DNA from: Carallia brachiata
Lineage: Eukaryota > Streptophyta > Magnoliopsida > Malpighiales > Rhizophoraceae
Assembly: GCA_021464245.1 (NCBI GenBank)
Contig: JADCRB010000066.1
Location: 1,835,548-1,899,547, forward strand
Reading direction: 5' to 3'
DNA: 64,000 bases
Shown here: piece by piece, positions 1 to 11,478 of the stretch
Layout of the letters: each line of letters starts with the position of its first letter
Position numbering within the stretch: position 1 is the first letter of the stretch
Notes under the pieces: generated by a model
What the model saw: the letters and a program-made list of their open reading frames with translations, nothing else
What the model was told of the DNA's origin: nothing
Databases searched by the model: none
Position numbers and translations under genes: made by a program

Positions 1-1630
1 GATTCAGAAGAGTAGATTTACCAGCTCCATTGGGGCCAACAATAGCAACACGAGTTCCCATATCAATGCCTACATCAACATTTGAGAGTCTGAAATCCTT
101 TCGGTTAGGATAAGTGAAGCTGACCTCAATAAGCTGCAGAAGTGGTGGGGTCAATTCTGTAGGTTCTGGAAAATGAAACTCCACACTGTAATCTTTCCAC
201 TTCCTTGGAGCTTCTTGTATCGGCTCCTCTTCATCAACCTTGCCCTTACCCTTGCTTTTTATTGCTTCTTTTGTAGCAACAAACTTTGCACGCTCTTTAA
301 CCTTTTCCTGCTGAACACGGCTCCCTGACCGTTTAGCAGCTTTCACCTGTTTATCATAAATCTCAAACTTCTTATTCATCTCTCTGCGACGCTGCTCATA
401 ACCACTTTCAAAATCGTCAAAGTTCCCACGGTAGGAATGGAGCTTGAGGTCATGGAGGTGGATAATCTCAGTGCAGACTGTGTTAAGGAAATCCCGATCA
501 TGAGAGACAACAACAAGAGTTTTCTTCCACCTGCAAAGGTACTCCTCTAACCAGAGAACAGCCCTTAGGTCAAGGTGATTGGTGGGTTCATCCAACAGTA
601 GGAGAGTTGGCTGTACAAAAAGTGCCCTAGCCAATGAAATTCTCATCCTCCAGCCTCCACTAAATGACCGTGTAGGACGGCCCTGCATCTCCTTGGTGAA
701 ACCCAACCCAGCAAGAATCTTTGAAGCCTGAGCCTCAGCAGCATCAGACCCCAAGATCTGCAATTTCTCATAAAGTTCAGCAAGTTTTTCTCCAGCATCA
801 TCGCCATTTACATCATCTTCATCCTCATTGCCAGCAGCGGAAGATGAATTCTGCAAAGATGCAACTTCTTTCCGGACATTGATTAGCTCTTCATTAGCTG
901 CAACAACTGCTTCCAGAGCAGTTTTATCATCCCCAACCACTTCTTGTTCTACCAAAGTACATCAATATTTTTTGGCACTGGAAGCTTTCTCCAAGCAAGA
1001 AGCTTCAACAATGTAGACTTTCCTTTTCCATTGGGCCCAACCAAACCATACCTCTTTCCATGAGATATCTTCACCGATGAATTCTTTAGAAGTTCCTTAC
1101 CCCGAGCTGAGACAGAGAAATTTTCAATCATTATATCTTTGACATTTGCATCCGCTTCATCTTCTCCTTCAAGAACTGAAGTCCGGCTACCAATAACAAC
1201 AGTGAAAGCATCGTGATCATCCTTAAGAGCATCTTTTTTGGCCAGCTCTGCAGCATGGGCAGCAAGCATGTCCTTTTTTTCTCGTTTCTTCAGTTCTTTG
1301 TCAGTTACAGAGATTTCAAGCGGCCTTGCTTCATCCCTCTGCTTCCTATTCAACTGTTTTTCAGAGGCATAATCATCATCCTCCTCCTCATCAGATGGAG
1401 GAAGATCAATCCCTTCGGTATAAGATGGAAGCTTTGGAGCAACCTTTGCCTTCGGTTTACTGGATGCAGTATTTGATGATCCCTTCTTGGGTTTATCCGG
1501 TTTTTGGTCCATGCTAGCTAGCATTGCTGAGACAGAGATCCTCTCTTTCTTCCCATCCTTGGAAGCATCTTTGCTGTTTGGCTTAGCTTTACCAGCTGCA
1601 CCACTCTCCCTCTGCTTTGTTCCTTCCCAT
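1..1630 (-). CDS. ABCF4: ABC transporter F family member 4-like (GCN4/GCN20 type), C-terminus beyond window
   Basis: Soluble ABC protein with two ATPase domains and no membrane segments; the family acts in translation and ribosome-associated signalling in the cytosol. The charged N-terminus has the family features SVSAMLASMDQK and LPPSDEEEDDD. First Walker A GPNGKGKS lies near 1020-1045, the ABC signature SFSGGWRMR near 635-665, Walker B LLLLDEPTNHLD near 585-625, VVVSHDRDF near 500-520, and the second Walker A GPNGAGKS at 14-40. I read the frame open from about 954 down to 1. Two single-base indels break it: one near 952, where a run of three T gives a TAG after IDVL while the other frame resumes with LVEQEVVG, and one just after the ATG at 1628-1630. 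Family knowledge predicts an intronless CDS, as seen. The breaks look more like homopolymer errors than decay, because everything else is conserved. Confidence 0.9.
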
Positions 1631-1643
1631 TGCAGCAATTACT

Positions 1644-2268
1644 CTAAAACCAAGAATCTAAAATGTAAACAAAAGCTATCAACTTGTACAACTATAGATA
1701 GATTTATCTCAATAAAAACGAAACCCGACAAGAGAAATTTAATCTAAATCAAAAGAAATGACAAGAAAGAGGTTAATATAATTACTACAATAACCAAACA
1801 GCTTGGGATGACTTTCGAGAGACCAGCTCCAAAGACTTCCCGTGGTAAGGACGTTAAATCTATAACCGGCCTTCTTCAACCTATTCTTACGACAACTACA
1901 ATGTGTCACATGTAATTAAACCGTTGCAGTGGCCAAAAGCCGTTCCCTTTCTGCATTATCATATGCTCAATCCTAATGTGATTTGGGAATTAACATTATA
2001 ATCATCAATCAAAAGTAACTTCATACATTCCCATAACGCAAGTTTATGAAACAAACACCAAACAAGCAATTTATCTAGCAGCAAAAAGCCGGGTATTTTA
2101 GGTCTGTGCTATGTAGAAAAGGTATTTTATTTCCTTTTTTTTAAGGAAATTTGATTTCCCCTACTGTAAATTAATTAGTCTCTATTAAATGTTCTTTATT
2201 CTTCCAAAAATTAGCCACAACGCAATCCGAGCACGAAAGTAAATAAGCAATAAGATTCGGTTTCATAC
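1644..2268 (-). other. Predicted 5'UTR intron of the ABCF4-like gene
   Basis: On the minus strand a donor AACTG|GTATGAAA ends at 2269 and an acceptor GGTTTTAG|AG lies at 1644-1645, only 13 bases before the ATG. The interval is AT-rich, while the GC-rich stretch 2270-2665 upstream has the look of a transcribed leader. This is inferred from splice consensus only. Confidence 0.5.
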
Positions 2269-2693
2269 CAGTTTCCAAACCCCCGGTTCCGTAACCTGCC
2301 GGCGAACGCCTCCGATATGGATTGGCGTGCTGAGACGGCACGAGCTGCACGGCGCGACCGTTCGAAGATTACGAATCCCGGCGGTTCGACGGCAGTGAAG
2401 GACCGGTTGTCGGAGCAGCGACAGGATGGAATGAACACAACCGGGGGCGCGTGAAGTACGCCGAAAACGTGGATTCCTGCGCGTGGCGAGCACGGGGACT
2501 GATCAGCAAGGGAAGAATCTAACTGGCCGGGCCTCGGACAGTGACGGACATGGGTGGAATTGGCGGCAGTACGGCGGATTCGATTCCCGCCGGCTGCACA
2601 GTTCGGGAGGTTTTGTGAGTATTTTGGACGGCGGCCGCCAACAGAAAACGAAACGAGGGAAAATCTAAATGAAGAACGTGAGAAATCGTCCAG

Positions 2694-2701
2694 TATTTAT
2701 A
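2694..2701 (-). promoter_or_regulatory. TATA box of the ABCF4-like gene
   Basis: TATAAATA on the minus strand, followed downstream by a GC-rich leader and the predicted 5'UTR intron. Its position suggests a start site near 2665. No other gene on this side could use it. Confidence 0.5.
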
Positions 2702-2759
2702 CTTGCCTTGCTGTCCCTCTGACCGTTGGAGAATAAGCGGAACTGCGAAAATCCGAGTC

Positions 2760-3462
2760 GACTAACTCAAAGCTAATAAACTAAAAAGAATAATGAGAGC
2801 AGCTCTCGGAAGGGAATCCTACTCGAATCGGATTAGTTTAAATTTCAACACGGACTTTTAAATATTGGGGTTTACTAAAAAAAAATTATAAAAAAAATAA
2901 TAAAAAAATATAAATTATATTATTATTTAAAACATGCATTTTATGTAAAAAGAAAAAGTAGTGATTAATATTATTTTTTTTAATATAATTCACTTATATA
3001 AAATTTTATTTTTATTATTTTTTTATTTCAAGATACTTTAATTATTGTATAGTATAAAATTATGAATAAATAATATTCATATAAAAAAATGAGTCAAATT
3101 AAAAATTTTCAATATTTTTTGCTATAAAATATTGCTTCTACTAAGGCAATTAATTATGCATGTTATTAATATTTTTTTAGAAAAAATACATTATACATTA
3201 CATTTATTTTATATAAACTGGTGAGCAAAAAGTTTTAGGAGGACAGCCGATCGAGTTCAAGTCCAGACTAGTTTGGTTCCAATCATTCAAAAATACATAC
3301 CCTAAGTTGATTCAAAGTCAAGCTATTCGTTTGAGCGACTCAAACAAAAACCGGATCATTTAAAATTTCAGACACTTATTAAATTGTTTCGAATTCTGTG
3401 TTATTTGAATTTTAGTATATTTAAACCTTTTCGAGCCGAAGCAGGTATAAGCTTGGGTCACC
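2760..3462. other. AT-rich intergenic DNA
   Basis: Apart from the small dispersed repeat at 2963-3100, I see no coding frame, RNA gene or clear regulatory site between the ABCF4 promoter and the MITE-like element. Confidence 0.6.
2963..3100. repeat. Dispersed AT-rich repeat, member 1 (36945-37075, 38135-38265, 39378-39500, 40598-40720 are others)
   Basis: These segments share the order: ATATCATATAAATTTATTTT-like, TTTTTTATTTTAA, a TCTCACTTTTTGTG-like core, then TAAAATTATGAATAAATTAT. They are short, non-coding and AT-rich, consistent with a small non-autonomous element. The 36.9-40.7 kb copies also lie inside the tandem duplication, so four of the five come from two loci. Confidence 0.45.
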
Positions 3463-4122
3463 TATCAAACATGGAATTGAAAACCGAACCGGACCGACCG
3501 GTTCAACCGGAAAAATCGGGAACCGGTCCTAACTCCGGTCCGGTTCAAGTCTAAAAATGGAATTCGGACCGAACCGGAAAAAACCGGTCAAGAACCGGAA
3601 AAAACCGGTCAAGAACCGGAAAAACCGGGATCGGTTGAACCGGGTGAACCGGTTTAATTTTAATTAAAAAATTTTAAATTATAATTTAACCCAAAACTTT
3701 ATCTAAATTATAATTAAAACTCTAATTTTAACTAAAAATTCTAATTTAGTCCTTAATTGATTAAAATTTTCAATTTAATTTAAAATTTAAAAATTAATAT
3801 TAATCACTATTTATAAATATTATTTTTAAATTAATTTTTAAATTATATTTTGTTAAATATACTAATTGTAATATCTTTAATGTATGTAAATATTAATATA
3901 ATTCTCAAAATACACTTTATTTTAAATATTTATTTCATTCTTATATAATATAACATTTTATATAATTATATAAGCTATAAAAATTTAATTTTTATATATT
4001 TAATATTAATACCGGTTTTACCGGTTTAATCGCGGTTTTACCGGTCGAACCGGTTGAACCTTGAACCTCTCAATTTTCCAGTTCAATGACCGGTTCGGTT
4101 CTGAGAACCTTGCTATCAAGTC
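3463..4122. mobile_element. MITE-like element with CCGGTT-rich subterminal repeats, copy 1
   Basis: The left end is packed with AACCGGACCGACCGGTT motifs and the right end with ACCGGTTCGGTTCTGAG, in inverted orientation, around an AT-rich non-coding core. A diverged copy of the same core and ends lies at 31603-32452. No transposase frame is present, so it is non-autonomous. The superfamily is uncertain; hAT is my guess. Confidence 0.6.
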
Positions 4123-4879
4123 AAATTGAGTTTACATTATATTCTATAAAAGAAAAAAATTTGATAACTTTATTTAAATAATAACAAAATAATATAATCT
4201 ATTTAAATGATTAAATTTATAAAAAAAAAAATAAATGAATTATCAAGTACTGTTTGATAAAAATATGTTATTACTCATTGTTAACTATTTGAAACTATAT
4301 AATATTACTCTTGTATAAATTGTTTTTTTGTTCCAAGTTTCAATCTTGTTATCAATCTTGTTAGAACAAATAACACACTCAATCTCACTAGTATTGGAGT
4401 CGTCTGCAAAGGTTAGAGGACTTAAATTAGAGCCATAGTTAAACCAATGAACAACCAACCCCAAAAAAGAAAAAAAAAATGAAATGAACAAATAAAAAAT
4501 CTAGCAGATCCCCACATGGAGGAACATTGACAGAAAGCCAAAAATCACCAAGCACCTGAACATAAATTCTAGTTAAAGATTTTGCGTTGCAGGGGCGGGG
4601 TTAACCTGAAGATGGAGTCACGAAATCACAAACAGATTTGATATTGATCCACAGAGTAGCTTCCTTTTGTTTTCCAGAGATTTGAGTTCAAACCCAACAG
4701 AAAATCAAATATCCAATCAAGCTGCAATGTGTTATTTCAAGTCAAAAGTAAAAGCTGACAAAGAAATCATAGTTGGGAGTATCTAGAGCATCTCTCCTGT
4801 TATTATAGACCATAAAGCCAAACAAGGACATCAGCCTTCCTTCCTGCAGGAACTGCAATGACTGCATCAGTGTCCGATT

Positions 4880-7169
4880 TCACCTGTAAACATGACCGCA
4901 GAGCGATGTTATACATCATCTAGTCGAGAATTTCGATGTTAAATCTGTCAAAACTCATGACTTCCAAAAAATCTAGCAGGTTTGAGAAATACAACAAGGG
5001 AATATGGAGAATATATAACATCAATGCATCTCGAACACTGTCCAAAAGAAAGTATTTCTAGTGGCTAGCTGGCTGCTGATTGCCACTGAACTCTAGACAA
5101 AGATCTATCACAATAGCAGCAGAAAGTGAATTGAAAGGTTTAGTATTAGACCCACTATGGCAAAATTTCCGACAACCTCTAACGCAATTCCTCTTATGGT
5201 TGAACCATTCAAGGATGAAACATCCTGTAAATGTGAATTGGCTACATATATGCCTGGCTACATTTAGGCTACATCTAAGACCACAAGATAGAAGCAGAAA
5301 CATTTTATAACAACCACTAATTAACCGGTCCTCAAGAAAGAATTTATTCGACGAGTAGATCTTACATGCATGAGTCCTACTTCACCAATTTACCTAATGT
5401 GCAATTATAGCTTTCAAAATAAGTAACTTGTGAACCGAAGCCTTTGCTTATAATGATGCTTTGACGAAAAGTCTATCATGTAACACATTGATTTACCAGC
5501 AGGGCATGTGTAATCAGATCAACTTAAATTGCCCATTATGAACTAGTAGGAAAACTTAACAACCAGTTGTAGATCAATAAAATCACAAACCAAACAAAAA
5601 TTAATGATTTAATAAGTCATCCAACATTATGTACTATACTTTGTTACTAGAGTGCGAGGAAATTAGCTGTCCGGAAGCACTTAATTCTTATCTCTATTCA
5701 CATTAGTTCTTTGTTTCCCTAACTGGGAACATACATATTTCATTCATGAAAGTTCATATCTCCCTAGGTACATTCCATTAAACAAGTGAGAGTCAGAATG
5801 GAGTGGGGCCGTCCGTGCTACTAACCCAGGTTAGCCATAAACAAATAAATAAATAAATCATTCAAAAAAAAAAGGTAAAATGATCTATGTGCATGAAATT
5901 AAACTACAAACTTGCAAATTATCCCTACACACACTTGATCCGGAAGTCAATATGTCATTGGTTGTAAGTTTCAAGGCAAGAAAATTGATCAATTATCGCA
6001 GATTTCATTATTCTTCTTCTCCTTTTTTTTTTATATGCAAACCACACACAGAGGCACGTATGAATTGGAACAGTAGAGTCTGATAATTTAACAAAAAGGC
6101 AATACCAAAGTGTCACACTTAACAATGAAAAACAATTATAAATTCTGCCTTTAAAACTCTGTGGAGGGAATTAGTAGATTGATATAGATTTCTACCCTCA
6201 GAAGTTCTTTACATTCCTAGTCAAGAATCCTTTTGTCTGTGCTGCACAAATCATGTAAGCAAACAGAACAACACTCCTAATCTGGAGAAAAATTCAGCCC
6301 CTCTTTAACTGTGAACTCCTAATCATTCCATAGATGATATTCAAGCAACATGGGAGAGGGAGGGAAGGAAGGAGGGCGAGGCATGCAAATTCAAAATATA
6401 AGGCTTTAGGAATTAAATGCACCTCTTGTGCCTCTGTACGAATTTTGAATTTTTAGCATCTTCCTCTGAAAAACACCAAAGTAAATTGGAGTCAGAATTA
6501 TTGATTAGAATTTGAGTTACAATTTCAGCCATATGTATACACACAGACATGTGCATATTTGTTCATATAAAAAAACCCAAACATGCATCTATATTGATAA
6601 TGCAAATCTAGCAAATTCGGTTCTAAATATATTATTGAGGAGATAGACAATGAATCTCTCAATATTTCTATCAATGCATCAATCATGCTGCCAACAAAAT
6701 GACTAGATATAAGAATGTAAAAAAATGCTTGAATTTCACACGTAAAACTGTTTTAATTGCATGTGCTCTTGACTTCAAGGGCTTTTTCTCCAAATGAAAT
6801 GACAAAAGACATTGGTGCGAACAAAAATGTTGTCAATGAAGCACAGATAAAAGAGCATTAGAGAAATTTAAGCCTTTTGTTTGAATCAAAGAAATTTTAA
6901 TCACATTTTAGTATCCCAAATATCTAGCAGCAAATTGCTGCTGGATATTTCTACATTTCATGTAAATATTCAGAACATTGGACTTCTTTGGTGTCAGCAC
7001 ATATAAACAAGAAGAAATAAGCGAGAAATGGATGAGATATGGTACCAGTGAAACCATAAGTAAGCTTGGCGATGATGGTTCCAGTTACGGCAAACCCAAC
7101 CAGGAATGGCCAGTTCCGGTTCCACTCTCGTTTGAAGAAAACAGGCCAAGGATCGAACCACTTTTTCAT
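4880..7169 (-). CDS. ATP synthase 6 kDa subunit, mitochondrial (three coding exons)
   Basis: Model: exons 7046-7169, 6423-6465 and 4880-4883, all minus. Exon 1 encodes MKKWFDPWPVFFKREWNRNW followed by a hydrophobic stretch PFLVGFAVTGTIIAKL, the hallmark of the plant 6 kDa FoF1 subunit. Exon 2 gives EEDAKNSKFVQRHK and ends AG|GTGCAT. Exon 3 starts after TTTACAG with G|TGA, so the last arginine codon spans the junction and the stop follows at once. The product is 56 residues with one membrane segment, close to the roughly 55-residue Arabidopsis homologue. Phases agree (intron 1: G|AG for Glu; intron 2: AG|G). It would act in the membrane part of ATP synthase. If intron 2 were retained, the protein would end R-C-I instead, a two-residue difference. 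The 3'UTR probably runs to about 4500. Confidence 0.85.
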
Positions 7170-8170
7170 CTCTGCAGGCTCTTAGCTTCACTTGCACACT
7201 CTCTGGATGGTCTGCTATGTTGGTCTCTCCTCACAACCCCTTGTCACAAAGCCTGTTGGAGAACAGCAAAAACCAAATCGTAAATGATGAAAATGCGAAG
7301 AAAGTATCACCCTCTTCATTATTGCAGTCCAACACAAGTGGCTGCTTCCATATCACATTTGATTGCACAGAAGATTCATGTTTGCACTCATATAATCAAC
7401 ATCAGAATTCACAAGTCCAATCAAACCAACAACAAAAGAGTGAATAAGAAATAATTCCAGAGACAGGAATCTCTGGTCATTAGTCAAAAGTAACCGCAAC
7501 ATCACCATAGCCTTTGTTGTTTATATAGGCACAAAACTGATTTCTCTAATAAATAGAAACAATCAGCAAAATTATGCTTTCTAAATCATACTTTTATGCC
7601 AGACTAATAGAAAGAAAGAAACTCAAAGCTATCAACACAAATGTTGGTATCAGAAAGTCACCCGAAAACACGGATCGAAATCCAAAACCAAACACAGAAT
7701 AAACAAAAAAGAAAAATCAACAAAGATTAAGAAGTCATAGCCAAAAACAAAAAATAAAAACCAAAACCAAAACCCCATACCCCATACTTAAAAAACCCAA
7801 AAATTATATCCCTAACTATGAATCCAAAGGTCAACTTTTCTAGATCAAAAGTGTATTACTACAATCCCCCAATAACAAAATCAAATCAATTGAATTTCCC
7901 ATTCTAACAAAATACAGGGAATCTAACAACTGGGTTTAAAATTCAAATCTTAAAATCCAAAAAAAAAAAAAAACACCATGGCAGAAGAACAACAATTAAT
8001 CCATGAAATCACTCATATGAGGAAATGGGTCTGCCTGAAAACGCACTGTATTGAAAGGAATCAACTTGCCTGATCTGGGAAAGGTGGAAAGGCTCAAGCT
8101 TTGAGCTGAAACACAAGAACAAAGGTCTCAGTGGCAGGCTGATGACGGAGTAAAATAGGGTCACATTCGA
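7170..8170 (-). other. 5' leader or intron and promoter region of the ATP synthase 6 kDa subunit gene
   Basis: No coding frame is visible. A CTGCAG|AG acceptor sits just before the ATG, and a possible GC-AG donor ATCAG|GCAAGTTG lies near 8070 on the minus strand, suggesting a 5'UTR intron of about 900 bp. GC content rises at 8000-8170, as expected for a first exon and promoter. Confidence 0.35.
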
Positions 8171-8812
8171 GGGAGTCTCACAGTTGATGGGTCTGGGTAC
8201 CTATGGGCTTGGACTATCCATGGTTTTATGGGTAGCTAGTCTTATATTCAGCCCAATGTGTATATTGTAGGGCCCACTAGTTCAATAGCAATGGATAGGG
8301 GTGGAGCTACCTTGAACACGGAAAAAAAAAAAAAAAAGGATAATGAGACTTAAATTTTTAGTATTGTCCCCACTGTCCCACTGAAAAAGAAAAAAAATTG
8401 ATGAAATTTAAATTTATATTATTATTTTTATTAAAATTTATATTTTGTTCTCACTAATTATTGCATTTTATAATTAACTCTTGTTTTTTTATCACTTAAA
8501 AAAAAACATAACAAACTTACCGTGTGTCTATTAAAATAACATTATTTTATTATATAAGTTATTATTTATTAATAAAATAATATTATTTTATTATTTATTT
8601 CATTATGTATAATGCAAAAGTAAAAAAAAATATAGTTTTTTAATACATAATTGTCCCCAGTGCCTCCAATTCCTGGAATCGCTCTGGCAATGTGAGTGCA
8701 CTTCCTGCCTGGCTCTATCTATCAAAACGCGAGATCAGCCGCATCAGAGCGGATTGACGTATCTTGAACAAGTTTAAGAATTAATTTGATAAAAAAATTT
8801 ATTGAAAATAAT
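8171..8812. other. AT-rich intergenic DNA before the gap
   Basis: Contains short A- and T-runs and long ATTATTTTATT-type stretches. I see no coding or structural feature here. Confidence 0.6.
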
Positions 8813-9795
8813 NNNNNNNNNNNNNNNNNNNNNNNNNNNNNNNNNNNNNNNNNNNNNNNNNNNNNNNNNNNNNNNNNNNNNNNNNNNNNNNNNNNNNNNN
8901 NNNNNNNNNNNNNNNNNNNNNNNNNNNNNNNNNNNNNNNNNNNNNNNNNNNNNNNNNNNNNNNNNNNNNNNNNNNNNNNNNNNNNNNNNNNNNNNNNNNN
9001 NNNNNNNNNNNNNNNNNNNNNNNNNNNNNNNNNNNNNNNNNNNNNNNNNNNNNNNNNNNNNNNNNNNNNNNNNNNNNNNNNNNNNNNNNNNNNNNNNNNN
9101 NNNNNNNNNNNNNNNNNNNNNNNNNNNNNNNNNNNNNNNNNNNNNNNNNNNNNNNNNNNNNNNNNNNNNNNNNNNNNNNNNNNNNNNNNNNNNNNNNNNN
9201 NNNNNNNNNNNNNNNNNNNNNNNNNNNNNNNNNNNNNNNNNNNNNNNNNNNNNNNNNNNNNNNNNNNNNNNNNNNNNNNNNNNNNNNNNNNNNNNNNNNN
9301 NNNNNNNNNNNNNNNNNNNNNNNNNNNNNNNNNNNNNNNNNNNNNNNNNNNNNNNNNNNNNNNNNNNNNNNNNNNNNNNNNNNNNNNNNNNNNNNNNNNN
9401 NNNNNNNNNNNNNNNNNNNNNNNNNNNNNNNNNNNNNNNNNNNNNNNNNNNNNNNNNNNNNNNNNNNNNNNNNNNNNNNNNNNNNNNNNNNNNNNNNNNN
9501 NNNNNNNNNNNNNNNNNNNNNNNNNNNNNNNNNNNNNNNNNNNNNNNNNNNNNNNNNNNNNNNNNNNNNNNNNNNNNNNNNNNNNNNNNNNNNNNNNNNN
9601 NNNNNNNNNNNNNNNNNNNNNNNNNNNNNNNNNNNNNNNNNNNNNNNNNNNNNNNNNNNNNNNNNNNNNNNNNNNNNNNNNNNNNNNNNNNNNNNNNNNN
9701 NNNNNNNNNNNNNNNNNNNNNNNNNNNNNNNNNNNNNNNNNNNNNNNNNNNNNNNNNNNNNNNNNNNNNNNNNNNNNNNNNNNNNNNNNNNNNNN
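8813..9795. other. Assembly gap (983 N)
   Basis: Continuous run of N, followed at once by a poly-T tract at 9796. The true content and length are unknown. Long open frames spanning it are artefacts of the N translation. Confidence 0.99.
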
Positions 9796-10777
9796 TTTTT
9801 TTTTTTTTTTTATAAAAAATTTGGTTACAAAGAAGATCAAAAAGACTAAAAAAATGATAATATAACCACTAAAACTTGAATACAAAATCAAGAGCTTCAA
9901 TAAAAAATCCTTATGAGCACAGGACATACAGGAAGCCATTTTAATTTGCAACTCATGTCCAAAAACTTTCATGAGACTAGTTGTAAAGACCCATCATGGG
10001 TATTAAGTACACCAAAGAGCAGTGAGTCAAGCTTGATGGCTTGCCGACTTACATTGTCAGTTAGAGGCAATAAGTCATCACCATTCCAAGCACGCTTTTC
10101 TGAGTCTCTTCATTTGACCGCTAGACTAAAAGATTGACAACCACTTGCCTAGCCCAAGTGGCCAGGACGCTCAAAAGTGCCCAGCACAGGCAGGGTCCAT
10201 CAAAAGGAAGCTTGATATTTGTGAATGGTTGTATTACGCAAATAGGTCATTTTGCCTCTTTATTTTTGTTGGGTGATGAGCATTTTTATGCAAAAATTGT
10301 GTTTTTCGTAGATAAATAGAAATTCATCACATGAACATGATATACATCAATTTGAGACCGCTCGTGGTATGAATTTTAAATACGTGTTAAAAAATATTAA
10401 TATGAATTAAAGTAGATGCACGGTTGTGAAACTATTAAATCTAATCGTTGTAATAACTTGCACATACAACTATTAGAACACAAAACTGAGAAAACTTTAG
10501 GAAATGTTCAATAACCCCCCCAAAAAAAAGTAGAAAAGAAATCCTATTAGGGACCGGAAGTACATCGGACATATATATATATATGTCATTGTCGTTTTTG
10601 GCACTTAAGATTTATTTCAATGATTATGTTTGCTTTTGAGAAATTAAAAGGAAATTAATAGGCTTGTAGTCTAAAAAATGTACTCTTGATAATACAGGAT
10701 TAAGAAATCTCAATAGGGTATTTTAACAATTGTATTAGAAGCATGAGACTAAATGTACCTTTTGAGAAAGAAATTGA

Positions 10778-11478
10778 GGGGGGTGTTTAGTTTTATTATT
10801 AGTAACTGTTGTTACAGTTGTTGATTGTTGTTAGTTATTGTTGTTACTGAGGAATAAAATGAAATTATAGTATTTGGTTAAATTAATGTTTGTTGTTACT
10901 ATTGAATAATATAATGACCATTTTAGACATTCAAATTCTATTTTATTATATGTAATAGTTTTTATTTATAATTAATTTAAAGTAATATTATAAAATGTCA
11001 ATAGTATTTATAATTTTTTTTAATTGTGACTTAAAGATGAACTACAATTTATAACAAATATTATTTTTTTTACAAATATTATTTTTATTATATAGATTAT
11101 TGTATTTGAAAAAATATTATTATTTTTACTGTCTAAATTATTATTTACACACAAAAAAATATAAATAAGAGAAAAAGACGTGAAGTCAATAAATTCTATA
11201 TTAAGGTTATCATTTTGTTTTTTTTTTCTCCAACATGTTATTTTGTTAAAATTTTAATTGAAGTTTTTCCTTTTTTAATACTTTGGTAGTAGATAGTTGA
11301 ATTAGTTATAAAAGAAATGAGAATGATTGATGAGTTAGAGGTAGGAATCATGATTTCCTTAAATGTAAGAATTACATTTCCAAATTTAAAAGAATGAGAA
11401 TGAAATTATATAAAAATAAACACTATAATAAAAATTAACTACTTAATTCTCATTTTTATATACTAAACAAGCACCCCC
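10778..11478. mobile_element. MITE-like element with GGGGTG..TTTAGT inverted ends
   Basis: The left end reads GGGGGGTGTTTAGTTTTATT and the right end ATACTAAACAAGCACCCCC, which are imperfect inverted repeats around an AT-rich non-coding core. The element at 28986-29215 shares core motifs such as ATTTGGTTAAATTAATGT-like and TTATTTTAGATATT-like. No coding capacity is seen. Confidence 0.55.

Noticed and set aside
4806..4883. Open frame VKSDTDAVIAVPAGRKADVL on the minus strand as a coding exon
   Set aside because: After splicing from the exon ending AG, the junction is read AGG TGA, so this stretch is 3'UTR of the ATP synthase subunit gene.
8722..9972. Long open frames on both strands across the gap
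   Set aside because: They exist only because N codons are not stops; the sequence is unknown.
9913..10137. 74-codon plus-strand frame after the gap
   Set aside because: No recognisable motif, no supporting splice sites or neighbours; described only as intergenic.
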